Origin: Tanypteryx hageni
Lineage: Eukaryota; Arthropoda; Insecta; Odonata; Petaluridae
DNA: 64,000 nt
Reading direction: 5' to 3'
Assembly: GCA_028673005.1 (NCBI GenBank)
Contig: CM054116.1
Span: 79,124,572 to 79,188,571, forward strand
Position numbers and translations under genes: made by a program. Shown here piece by piece: positions 1 to 9,502 of this stretch; positions within the stretch are counted from its first letter, which is position 1, and each line of letters opens with the position of its first letter. The notes under the pieces were generated by a model. The model worked only from the letters and a program-made list of their open reading frames with translations, was not told the origin of the DNA and did no database searches.

Positions 1-1030
1 TTTTGTTGTAAAACAATCTATCATTACTATTATTTTTTGTGAGTAAGAGTTATATTTTATTAAATTGATTTTAGTTTAGGAAGATGTAATATTTCATTAT
101 AAGGAAGAATAATGACTTGCATAGATCATGAAAATTGATTTGAATGGCTATATGTGCTGATTTATTTAAATAGCTGTATGGAAATTAATATCTGTAGAAT
201 TACTATTATAAGCACTAACAAATTATTATGTATTTCCTATTGAAATTCTTACTCATTTCAACATATTCAGCTAATTCATATTTTTCCTTTTTAAATTCAA
301 TTCATAGTATTAATTTTGTTTTGCTGTATTAGGGTTCTCTGTAGAAACTAAATCTAAAATGTAGTAAGATTTAATATTTCAAACCTATACATTTGGTCAT
401 GTATTTATGTATTATTTTTTTAATGTTTAATATAGCTTAAAAATTTAATTGAGTGCATTATAAATATTTTAATTTTTTGCTTTGTACAAATTAGCAGCTA
501 GATAATGTGTCTATTTATATCTAACTTCATTTAATCAATAAAATAATTATGATATTTGTTATTCCTTTTTATTCCTTTTAGAATTTTGAACGAGAAGTTA
601 ATCTTATCACATAATGAATAGGCAGGTCTCATTAACTGCTTTACAGGTTATATTTTTTACAGAATTCCTTCTGTAATCACAGTTATTCATAGGCTTATTA
701 TTTTTAAATTTCTAGAAAGAATTCATTTAGAGGTAGATTTAAAACTGGGTATCACAAATTCAAAACATTTTTGATATTTGGTAGAAAAATCCCAGGAAAT
801 AAGTTGCAAATATATTGCTGTAAGTTTTTAATGTAAGCATATAAATTTTTGATGACTCAGTTGAATGCTTAATTAAAACATGATTCCGTGTTTTATTATG
901 GGGAAACTATGGTTGCAGCATATGTTCAGCTTCTAAAATGTTGGATGAATGAGCTTTTCTTCACTTCCCTTGGAGTCTCCTGAGCATCACTTTTTCCATT
1001 CTTATTAGAATCAATATATTTTTTCTACAG
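1..1030. other. AT-rich non-coding DNA
   Basis: AT-rich sequence with stop codons in all frames and no recognisable repeat ends. I see nothing in it that I can name. If the exon candidates to the right are real it would be intron. Confidence 0.5.
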
Positions 1031-1066
1031 ACATGTAGAAAGGCTTCAATGATTACAGAAAATAAG
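1031..1066 (+). other. Candidate 36-nt microexon, unidentified gene
   Basis: A pyrimidine-rich acceptor (tattttttctacag) is followed by 36 nt and then a good donor (AAG before gtaaat). Only the phase-0 reading is open, giving TCRKASMITENK; the other two readings hit stops. This is a splice-signal argument only, with no homology. A chance match in AT-rich DNA is quite possible, and its phase does not join directly to the candidate exon at 2163. Confidence 0.2.
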
Positions 1067-1264
1067 GTAAATTAACCATGTTTGATAATTTGGCATTTGT
1101 ATTTAATTTGTAATTCAAGTAAATATTGTTATTTCATATATATTTGTGAATATTTTCAAAACCGGATAGGCATTAGCATAAAATTATGTAAGTGTTAATA
1201 GCTTTGAATTTCAATAACAAATGTTGATGCAATATACAATGCATCAACTTGCTCCAGGGGAGGT

Positions 1265-1284
1265 GGGGGGGGGGGGGGGGGGGG
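1265..1284. repeat. Poly-G run of 20
   Basis: Twenty consecutive G residues, flanked by ccaggggagg on the left and ccctccccttgg on the right, which are nearly inverted copies of each other. It stands out sharply in AT-rich DNA. It could form quadruplex DNA, or mark the end of an old mobile element, and run length is prone to sequencing error. Confidence 0.8.
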
Positions 1285-2162
1285 ACGATCGCCCTCCCCT
1301 TGGACAACCCCATTGGTCTCTACTGGGTGCATTCTTAAATTTATTCTGCACTACATTCCTGGTTTCTATACTGAATATTTAGTCTGTATGAGAAGGGAAA
1401 GAATGATTCTGATGGGGGTAGGGATTTTCAAAATGTATGGTCATCTGCAGAGGAGGAATCAAGAGGGGGGAGGGACAATTGGGAAGTTTCTGGATCGGCC
1501 CCTGACTTCCTCATATACATTATTGCATATACTACATATATGAGAAAGTAAAAATAGATAAAAGATGGATTTTGAGCCAAATATTCATAGTGCATTTTAA
1601 CACATTATGATTCTGGGTTGGAACTACAATCATTGATAGTGTGTTGTTAAGGATAGTTTCCCAGCAAATTTTGTTAGATTTTACTAACCTGTTATCTTTA
1701 AATATCATTATTTGGGAAATCAGGAGTTTAACACATTTGCTGCTTTTAAAATATTGGTGATATTTAACCAGCACTTGAATTTGTAATTGTAGTTTTCTTA
1801 TTTTAAATCACCTTAAAATAATGAAAAATAAGAGTTTTAGTTGACATTATGACTCTAACATAAAAATAACACAGCAAACAAAATATTATATAAACAAATC
1901 CCTAATTAACCCTAACTCAATAAAATTTTAAAAAATTTTTGTTCAAAAGTACCTGAAAATATAAAAAAGGGAGATAAAAGTATAGAAAGTTAATAACTAG
2001 TGTTCATTCAATAAGTGATATTCAATATTTTCCAAAAAATAATAAAAAATATATAACATTCTCGCTGGAAGACTACTTGCAAAACCGGTATTAAAAAGAC
2101 AATAAAAAGAAAACAAATGCTGCTCTCTTGTGTTGTGAACTTTCACTGAGTGCCTTTCTTAG
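1285..2162. other. Non-coding DNA, nothing recognised
   Basis: Mostly AT-rich sequence without a recognisable gene, repeat end or domain. The last ~20 bases form a pyrimidine-rich splice-acceptor-like tract ending in ttcttag. Confidence 0.4.
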
Positions 2163-2273
2163 GGACATATCCCTCAATGCAAAGCCAATGGTACATTTGG
2201 GAAGCACATGTTCATTGCCGCCTTGCCATAGTTGCTCGGTTTGATGCACAGGTGCGTCAAAGGCAGCAAATGT
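2163..2273 (+). CDS. Candidate internal exon of an unidentified gene
   Basis: A pyrimidine-rich acceptor (tgcctttcttag) opens a 111-nt segment that ends before a donor-like gtaagg. Only one frame is open. It starts with two bases completing a codon and reads through a compositionally normal peptide containing QWYIWEAHVHCRLAIVARFD followed by AQVRQRQQM. The amino-acid mix (W, H, C, balanced charge) and local GC content are unlike the surrounding AT-rich DNA, which suggests real coding sequence rather than a chance ORF. I do not recognise the protein and cannot assign a function. Length is a multiple of three, so it could be a cassette exon. No matching neighbour exon in the needed phase is visible nearby. 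It may belong to a gene that extends left of the window. Start and end rest on splice-site quality only. Confidence 0.4.
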
Positions 2274-2802
2274 GTAAGGTTGTTAAATATTTTAATTTAA
2301 AATTAGAATGCACAGGACTGATTGCAGTTAAGTAGTTTCTTAGGTTTTGTAATTACTGACACCTAGAGTTCTTTGTGTAAGTTGTTGGATCTAGGCAAGA
2401 GAACTATTCAGAAAATTATTACTCTTTTTTTCTCAGTTTTTCCATAGCCTACTATGCTCTTATATACTAAGCATTTTCAGCTGCATTTTTTATTTTGAAA
2501 AGAATCAAAAGAAAAGAATAATTTTTAAATATAATTTTTATAAGCCATAAAATTCTATGAAATTGGAATATTATGCTCATTTTCAAATCTGATATAAATT
2601 ACTAGAAAAAGCCTGTTCTACGAACAGAATGAAATTCATGAACGTAAAATAAAAAGAATTATTAGTTATGTTAGACTTAATGAAGTTCAGTATATTTACT
2701 TCATGGTTATTTTTTCATTTTACCTTCATTTACATGTTTATTTGCATTATGTAATTACTTAGTCTCAATGTCAATACTTGATAACAAAATAATAAATCAT
2801 TT
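2274..2802. other. AT-rich non-coding DNA
   Basis: AT-rich, stop-rich sequence. The part next to 2803 would be the 3' trailer of the Helitron helicase remnant read on the minus strand, but I could not find a terminal hairpin plus CTRR end. Confidence 0.4.
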
Positions 2803-2946
2803 CTAATTCGAAACTTTGGGATAAACTACATTTGTAGTAATTTGATTTTGTGCACCCGGTAAAATTCTAATATTTTGCAGATTTTTACATCGAGACATTC
2901 CGACATACAATTGACCAAGAGCAAACTGGTGTTTGTAGAAAAATTT
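2803..2946 (-). pseudogene. Helitron Rep/helicase, C-terminal remnant
   Basis: Read on the minus strand this gives FALGQLYVGMSRCKNLQNIR and then a tail ending VVYPKVSN with a stop codon at 2803-2805. The GQLYVGMSR block matches motif VI of the Pif1-type helicase found at the end of Helitron Rep/Hel proteins, and the NVVY..V tail matches the way those proteins usually finish. Helitrons are rolling-circle transposons, and the helicase unwinds the donor strand during transposition. Only the last ~45 residues can be read; upstream the frame decays and no Rep domain is seen, so this is a dead fragment. It shows that autonomous Helitrons have existed in this genome, which fits the non-autonomous copies at 42.7, 49.7 and 50.2 kb. 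Confidence 0.6.
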
Positions 2947-3317
2947 CCAGAATCTCTTGCTCTCATATGGACTTTAAATGTCATGTACTTATTTTAAAAT
3001 ATCTCAAGATAATACTTGAATATACTTAAATCATCACTTACGTTTTATCTATCAGTATTGCTTAGGAAATGTAATGTTTTGCAAGTGAAGGTGTTGCAAA
3101 GTGCGGTCAGACCCCTTCCCCAGTAGAACTCGTTTTGGATCATGTGTTATCCACCACATTCTTCAAAAAAATTCAACAAATAACAGAACCGGAAAGGTGT
3201 ACTCCATGTTGGAGTACACAGAGTTTCCAAATACGTTCTTTGGGATTTCACAATTTTCTCAATATTTTTCGCTCAGGTGAGTATTTAACGAGAAGCTAGC
3301 GAGGTATGTTGAAAAAT
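2947..3317. other. Non-coding DNA, possibly decayed Helitron body
   Basis: No open frame or recognisable repeat unit. The position upstream (minus strand) of the helicase remnant makes decayed Helitron coding sequence likely, but I cannot read any motif in it. Confidence 0.3.
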
Positions 3318-3755
3318 ACATGTAAGTCCTTATGTAAAGTGGTTGTAATTGTTGTACGATTTTAACCAAAATCGGAATCGGTCGATAAATTTTAGCAGAA
3401 CTCCCCAATATCAAATTTCATCAAAATACGTCCTGCGATTCCCGAGTTGAAACAGGAACATTGTGAGCTATATGTAGGTCTTCATGTAAAGTGGTCGTAA
3501 TTGTACGATTTTAACCAGAATTGGAATCGGGAGACAAATTTTAGCAAAACTCCCTAATACCAAATTGAATCAAAATACGTCCAGCGGTTCCCGAGTTGAA
3601 ACGAACATTGTAAACTACATGTAGGTCTTCATGTAAAGTGGTCGTAATTGTTGTCGGATTTTAACCAAAATTAGAATCGGTCGACCAATTTTAGCAAAAC
3701 TCCCTAATACCAAATTGTATCAAAATACGTTCAGCGGTTTCCGAGTTTTAACATG
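3318..3755 (+). repeat. Three tandem units of ~150 bp
   Basis: Three head-to-tail units start at 3318, 3470 and 3617 (periods 152 and 147). Each begins like acatgtaggtcttcatgtaa, then holds gattttaaccaaaat, aaaactccctaataccaaa, caaaatacgt and gcggttcccgagttgaaac. The third unit runs into a gcggacggacgga-type tail. The last two units are closer to each other than to the first. Such tails of repeated CGGA/GACA are common at the ends of old arthropod dispersed repeats. No coding potential. Confidence 0.85.
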
Positions 3756-4149
3756 CGGACGGACGGAAACGTCCTCCCCTATATGCGTTCACTTTGTGCT
3801 AAGAACGCATAATAAACTTTATTGAATAAACTCAACACTTGTGAACAACAGAAACTCAAGTTTCAACTCCTTCCGGGTTATGGTAAGTGGTTGGGGGATG
3901 AATTCGTTCTATTTCCTCTCTCCGTGTTAGATTAAATGATTAGGGTTGGATCTAATTTCTCCCCCCCGGGTTGGGGGTTGAATTCGCTTCTATGTTTTCC
4001 TCTCCCCTGGGCTGGGTTACGTGGTTAGTGTTAAACAAAATGCCAAAAATAAATATTTCGAAGTACGGGGTGGATAACACAAGATCCTTTTTAGTGCTTT
4101 TTGCTGAAAAGCACTATTATCTTTGTGATGTCCGTTCATCCGTACGTAT

Positions 4150-4990
4150 ATATTAGGAAAGAATTGGCTTAACAAATTTCAACCAAATTTGGTACATAGT
4201 TTTCACATTCATACATTACCAAAATGACATATTTCGACCGGATCGACTCAGCAGGGGCGCCACAACTGCAAAATAAAATTATTTGGTAATTATGAATTGT
4301 GTAGGAATTGGCCAAACCGATTTTGACGAAATTTTATATGAAGGAAGTGTGCAACATAAAAAAACAAAATCCGCGGTAAAGGGAATAAAAACTTTTCATT
4401 TTACAAGTATTTGTGTTTAACTGTCCTCATAACTTTTAACCAAATTTAATGTTTTTAATGCATACATATATAAAAAACAAAAATAGCATATTTGGACCAG
4501 ATCAGCCAAACGAATGCCACAGTTACAAATTAAAGTCTTTTAGTAATTATGGAGTTGGAAGGAATTGGCTGAACGGATTTCAACTAAATTTCGTATATAA
4601 GATTTGTATGACATACAAGGAAATCAAGATGTTTAAAGTGGAGCTAAAGAGTAGGGCTACCACAGTAAAAAGTAAAATAATATTTCTTTTACACGTATTT
4701 CTAGAGACCTGACTACATGGCTTTTAAGCAGTTATGGTAAATATAATGTTCATATAAATAAATAAACAAAATAGCGTATTTCAAACGGTTGACTAGACAG
4801 GATTACCACAGTATCAAGGTTAGAATTTTTCTGTAACTATGAATTTGGAAGGCATTGGCTGAGCCGATTTCAAAGAAATTTTGTTTGCAGGGCGAGTATA
4901 GAATGGAAAGACGAAATGAATATGTTTAGAATGAATCTAAAAAGCAGGGCTGTCACAATATGAAAATATTTTTCTGATTTTAAAGCAAAT
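4150..4990 (+). repeat. Decayed repeat field with a recurring core
   Basis: A core resembling ggaattggctgaacggattt followed by caaccaaatttt recurs at about 4152, 4311, 4558 and 4848, with weaker traces near 4434. Spacing is irregular (about 160 to 290 bp), so this is an eroded array or several insertions of one repeat family. The wording of the core (attgg, gaac, gattt, aac.aaattt) is related to that of the ~150-bp tandem units just upstream. A piece with the same style, ending in repeated aaac, lies near 5280-5350. Confidence 0.55.
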
Positions 4991-5591
4991 ACATTAGTAT
5001 CCGATTATACTGCGGCGAATTTGACGAAAAGAACTTCTGTACCACGGGAAACTCATGTACATCCCTACTTGTTTTTCTATTTTTTTCTGAAATGCAATAT
5101 ATTGAATATACTTAAAAACAATATTCTAATACATTTTATTATGAAGTTTCTAAACATGCGATTGTTTTAACAAATAACAATTTTCTCAACGATTGATGAA
5201 AAACAGCATTTATGAATTAAGCCCTCCCAAATTTTTTATCACCTTACAGCCTATGCTACTCGCAAGGGCACATTATATTTTTATGCTAAGTTTCGTGACG
5301 ATATCTTCAAATGTGTGGATTTGTATAGCAAACAAACAAGCAAACAGAATTTCAGGTTTATAGATGGCAGTTTCAGTAGACAGTTAAGCATGACATTACG
5401 TTTATCATGTTTATTTTTAACACAACATGGAGATTCAGTTCAATAATATGAAAAGCTCATTTTCTACAACATACATAATTCACTTTCTTAAAAAGGACTG
5501 TCCTTTCATATGATTGTCGTTTATCGTAAAAGCAACGGTTCGATTACTTGTGTGAGATTCAATGTTGGTTAGTCGTTTCTGAGATCTTGAT
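4991..5591. other. AT-rich non-coding DNA with an old repeat end
   Basis: AT-rich; near 5280-5350 it reads like the 3' end of the same repeat type, finishing in agcaaacaaacaagcaaac. Nothing else recognised. Confidence 0.35.
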
Positions 5592-5891
5592 AAGTATTTT
5601 GCGAATCTTCTTTTGTGGCAATGTGTCCTTTGGTCCCTATGGCTACTTCTATCCCTTTTTCCTAATAGCGCTCCTAAAGGGATACTTAGGCCATTTGGTA
5701 GAGGATATGTAGACGTTCATCAATCGGTGCGAATTATGAGTTGCCTGAGTCGTTATTCTTGCGAACCATTTGTCTATTTGACCAATTTTTTCCTCATTTA
5801 TTATGGCTTTGAGATAAAGCAGTACGACCGGTCGCTTCAAGACGTGTTTAAGGTTTGGACTGATCAGTTTCTGGTCCTCGGTGCTCTAAGG
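5592..5891 (-). other. Coding-like remnant, left part, unidentified
   Basis: The minus strand has an open reading of about 60 residues with mixed composition, including KRPVVLLYLKAIINEEKIGQ and DKWFARITTQA. It lies directly across a hAT miniature element from a second coding-like stretch (6703-7240), and the two would have been continuous before that insertion. I do not recognise a domain. A decayed retroelement is the simplest guess. Confidence 0.25.
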
Positions 5892-6694
5892 CAGTGTTTG
5901 TCAACGTGGGGTACGCGAGAGAACTTCTGGGGTACGCCAACACGACGACGGAAGTTTTACCTATTAACGAAATAATATAACATCCTAATTTTGTTTATAC
6001 AGACAAAACAATTATGCATATAAAATTCTGAGTAAAGCAAAATTGTTTTTGGGCAGCTTAATGGAGATTTGACGATGATTAGAAATTCCGTGCATTATTA
6101 AGACCATGGGAATAGAATGCGTTAATTGCATTTCACTTCAAGTCCGTGCGATAAAATTAAGAATAGGGATAAAAACGAAATAATTCAATAAATTTATATT
6201 TAAACCAACATGGGTTTTTTTAATTAGGCAAATGCAAAAATCAATGATCATTCAAATTTAGTTGATGCGAAGCTGCGACGAAATTCTTGAATGTTACATA
6301 CAAACCCAGACTCTTTTTTAATACTGAGGTCCATAGATCCCAATACGTTTCCCAGGAAAGATTTTTAGATTATGTGCTTTAATTATAAGTTACGCTTTTT
6401 GTCATATTGTTTACCATGTAATTTTATCGTTTTTCTAATAAATGACAATAAAATCAGGTGATAATACGCTTTTACATTGAATGTGGATTCAAAAATACCA
6501 TTGAAAAATTATTTCCCTTTGGGCGCTTAAGGGTTATAGTGCCGCCGTCGAACGCGGATTTTCGCTTAACGCGGAGTTGTCAGGAACGCATCCTCAGCGT
6601 TAAGCGGGGATCACCTGTACCTGTGAAATTGCCCTGGGGTACTTCAACTTTCTTTCAAAAAAGGGTACTTCATGAAAAAGGTTGAGAAACACTG
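5892..6694. mobile_element. hAT-type non-autonomous element with 8-bp TSD
   Basis: Both ends are complementary: the left starts cagtgtttgtcaacgtgggg and the right ends ggttgagaaacactg. The 8-bp direct repeat ctctaagg flanks it exactly (5884-5891 and 6695-6702). Terminal CAGTG and an 8-bp duplication are the hallmarks of hAT superfamily insertions. At 803 bp, with no transposase reading frame, it needs an enzyme supplied elsewhere. A fragment of another transposon end is nested near its right side. Confidence 0.88.
6548..6619. mobile_element. Nested fragment resembling a Tigger/pogo end
   Basis: Contains gcgttaagcggggatcacctg and a facing cgcggattttcgcttaacgc. This style of terminal repeat (TACAGGTGATCCCCGCTTAACGC when read from the end) is known from Tigger/pogo-like DNA transposons. 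Only a short piece is present inside the hAT element, so the assignment is by end motif only. Confidence 0.4.
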
Positions 6695-6702
6695 CTCTAA
6701 GG

Positions 6703-7240
6703 GACTACTCGCTTGTTTATTCTCGATAGTGGCTGTTACGACATTAATGGCCCTATTCCATTGCCTTCTGTCCTCTTGACATACCCTGAGTAATACAGGT
6801 TTGGTATCAACTGCAGAATCGGTTTATCAGGTCTTGCTTCGAAATAGCTCGGTTGTATGCCACGGTTGCAGTAATTCCGGCGTTGACTTAGCGTTCTTTC
6901 CTCGTCCTACTATTGTAATATCCTATCCTGTGCAAGCACCGGAATGTATAGTGATAATGTCTTGAGTAACTGTGGATTGCTGAATCTTTTTCAATAGTAG
7001 CACGCGCTGTTCACGATGAAATTGATCATGAAAGTATATGAGTGAAGAAACCTCTTGTATCTTCCATCCAAGGATGACCTGCAACCACATCCCACTGAAA
7101 GTTCTCTCAAGATGGATGAATGTATGAGATAGGCTGTCCACCGACGTAAGTAAAAACACGCGTACGTACTGTTCCTCAAGTCTCGAGCATGTAATGCTTC
7201 TTGTGTAATTAAATGATGCACAAAGCCAAGTTTTCATTGA
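6703..7240 (-). other. Coding-like remnant, right part, unidentified
   Basis: On the minus strand a reading near 6705-6790 gives CQEDRRQWNRAINVVTATIE followed by NKQASSP and a stop. A longer overlapping open stretch of about 100 residues lies at 6923-7237. The basic D-R-R-Q-W style tail resembles the C-terminal ends of some LINE polyproteins, but that is inference and no catalytic motif is visible. Frames shift several times, so any gene here is dead. Confidence 0.25.
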
Positions 7241-9180
7241 TTCGCTGGGCTTTAGGAATACCTAAATTTTCTAACCTGAAATGCTTTGAGTAGTAAAATT
7301 ACGTGAAGAAGTGGAAATACTTACAAATTTTAAAAAAATTCTTGGTCATACGAAAGGATTTCCGTACATCGAGTTGGCTGCGTTTCATCGAATGGGAAGG
7401 TTGACTTAAGTGATTTAAGTATTGAATCTATTGAAAAAGACCGTTTTTGTCATAAAAAGATGATAAGTTAGCCCTACGACAATTTTTTTCTAAGCTTCAC
7501 GCTAACGAGTTTTCACCTGTCTTTAGTGAGGTCAGCGAAAGGGATATCTGTTGAAGGAACATTTGAGAAGGAACCCTTTTCGAGTTAGTTTTCATCACCT
7601 TGGCTCGCGATAGTACTTTATTACAGGAATTCTCGTTACAAAGGTGGCACACTTGTGGAATCCGAGAATTACTTTAAAGCAGGCAATGCATTAGATATAT
7701 ACCGCAGTGCAATGAGACGACATAGCGACAGTTCTTATTTTACGTTTTAAGTAAAAAGTGAAGTTGGGTAGGATTCACAGGAAATATTTTCCGCGAAAAT
7801 AAATTAAATTTAAGGAGATATGACTACGTGAGAGGGATGAAGCTGCTGCACTACACTTTAATGGGACTGGTGAAGTGGTAATTATTGGATGGTTAAAATG
7901 ACTGGAAAGAAAGGTAAATTAAGTGGAAATACCCGACGTGCTTTCATACGACCGAAACGACCACTCAAGGCGATTGCACTCGTCCGTTGCAATCTCCTAG
8001 GGGACGATCGTGCTCTTTATTGATGCTTGTACGCATCCAATTGCAGCAGCGGGCTGAGGCTGTAGCGAGCTTTTCTCACGGCTCCTTTGATCAATGGAGG
8101 TGGCATCTATGTTGCATCGGCACTCCCAAAATTTGTCTCACGGTTTTATTATATGCGTATATATTTTATTTTGAAGGGTAAAAAAAGGCTATGAATGTTT
8201 TTGCGGTTTCGTTTGTATATAGTCCTCAGAAGGGAAATTAGCATGAGATTTGTTCAAAAGTAAAAATGATATAAAAGCTTATGCAATGAACTTGGTCAAT
8301 ATATGCCAACTTTAAATTTTTATTGGAAGAATGATTTTACTTGTTTCTCTAATTTAGTTATTTTGCCAAGGAAGTAATTTTGTATCAAATCAGCTAATTA
8401 AAAACTTAAGCAACTTTCACAAGTTATAGCTCAAAAATGAGATTATTTTCCTTCTTACCACGACGTAATAAATTTTTCAAATCGTCTGAAAAAAGAAATT
8501 AAACGTAACATAAGTTGTTTATTCTTTTAATTTTCTTGAATGGGCAAAAATATAATTTCTTCTGCAAACAGGTTTCTAGTAATGTATAGTTTCTCATTCG
8601 CTTTGTATTGTCAAAGAAGGTTTTGATTGAGTATAAAAACCCAATCGCTTTATTTCTCCCAAAGGGCCCTTATTACACATTGAAGCAGCGGTGATTCTAA
8701 AAATAAACGCTCGAACGGTATATCGACAATTCATTAACCCCACTCGTAGTGCGAGTTCGAGTTCCCTCGAAATAAACGAGGGAGAGCTATAGAGAGGTTT
8801 TAAAAAGACTGCTCGATTTAACTCGCAGTACGGGCGAGCAGTAAAAATTCAAATTTATTCCGTACCGAGATCCGTGACCTGATTGATTGTCGGAACATTG
8901 CTAGGCAATTGGGTAATAAGATAGCCGTTTGGGAATGGACGAGAAAGATAATATTATTTCATTCTCACCATCATGAAAGAATTTGATGTATATTGGACCG
9001 AAGAGAGCATTCAGTATTCTACGATGGGCTTCAAAAATGGGTGAAAAAAGCTCTTTATTAATAATAAAAAAGACGTTTATGAAGAAAGACGACTTATTAT
9101 GAGGAGATTGAATGCAGGAGAGAAATTCATGAAAATTAAGTAGGTGGGCGAATGAGGGAAGGAAGGGTCAAGTAAGAGCT
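7241..9180. other. Intergenic DNA, nothing recognised
   Basis: Intermediate GC content, short frames only, no repeat ends or domains found. Composition drifts upward in GC toward the transporter's upstream region. Confidence 0.4.
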
Positions 9181-9492
9181 TTATAGCGGGTTATAGAACG
9201 TGGTCGCCAGGGGAAATAGCTTCGCGATGGGAGTGCGCCGTCTCTCGCCGCGCAACTTTATACCCTCCCCATTTCTTTTACTTCATCTTCACACTTTATC
9301 TTCGTCCTTAGCCCCGTCATTCCATTGCTGTGCCGATATCCATCATAATATACGACATTTATTATTGTTCTAAAGATATCGAACGCGCAAAAAAAGCCGT
9401 ATATGAAAAAATATTTCGTTGTTAAAGGTGGTGCCGCGTGCGCGAGGTTGCTATATTTTTCTATATTGCGGGGCGTAGTCGTGCCAGAAACG

Positions 9493-9502
9493 GTATAAAA
9501 AT
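9493..9502 (+). promoter_or_regulatory. TATA-box-like motif
   Basis: Sequence ggtataaaaatatg in a GC-rich stretch, with cactatcg about 45 bp downstream that could act as an initiator. It is 4.6 kb from the start codon, so use by the transporter would need a long leader or a 5' intron. Weak evidence. Confidence 0.2.

Noticed and set aside
3318..3755. CRISPR-like array
   Set aside because: Units are ~150 bp without short unique spacers, in a eukaryotic context; an ordinary tandem repeat.
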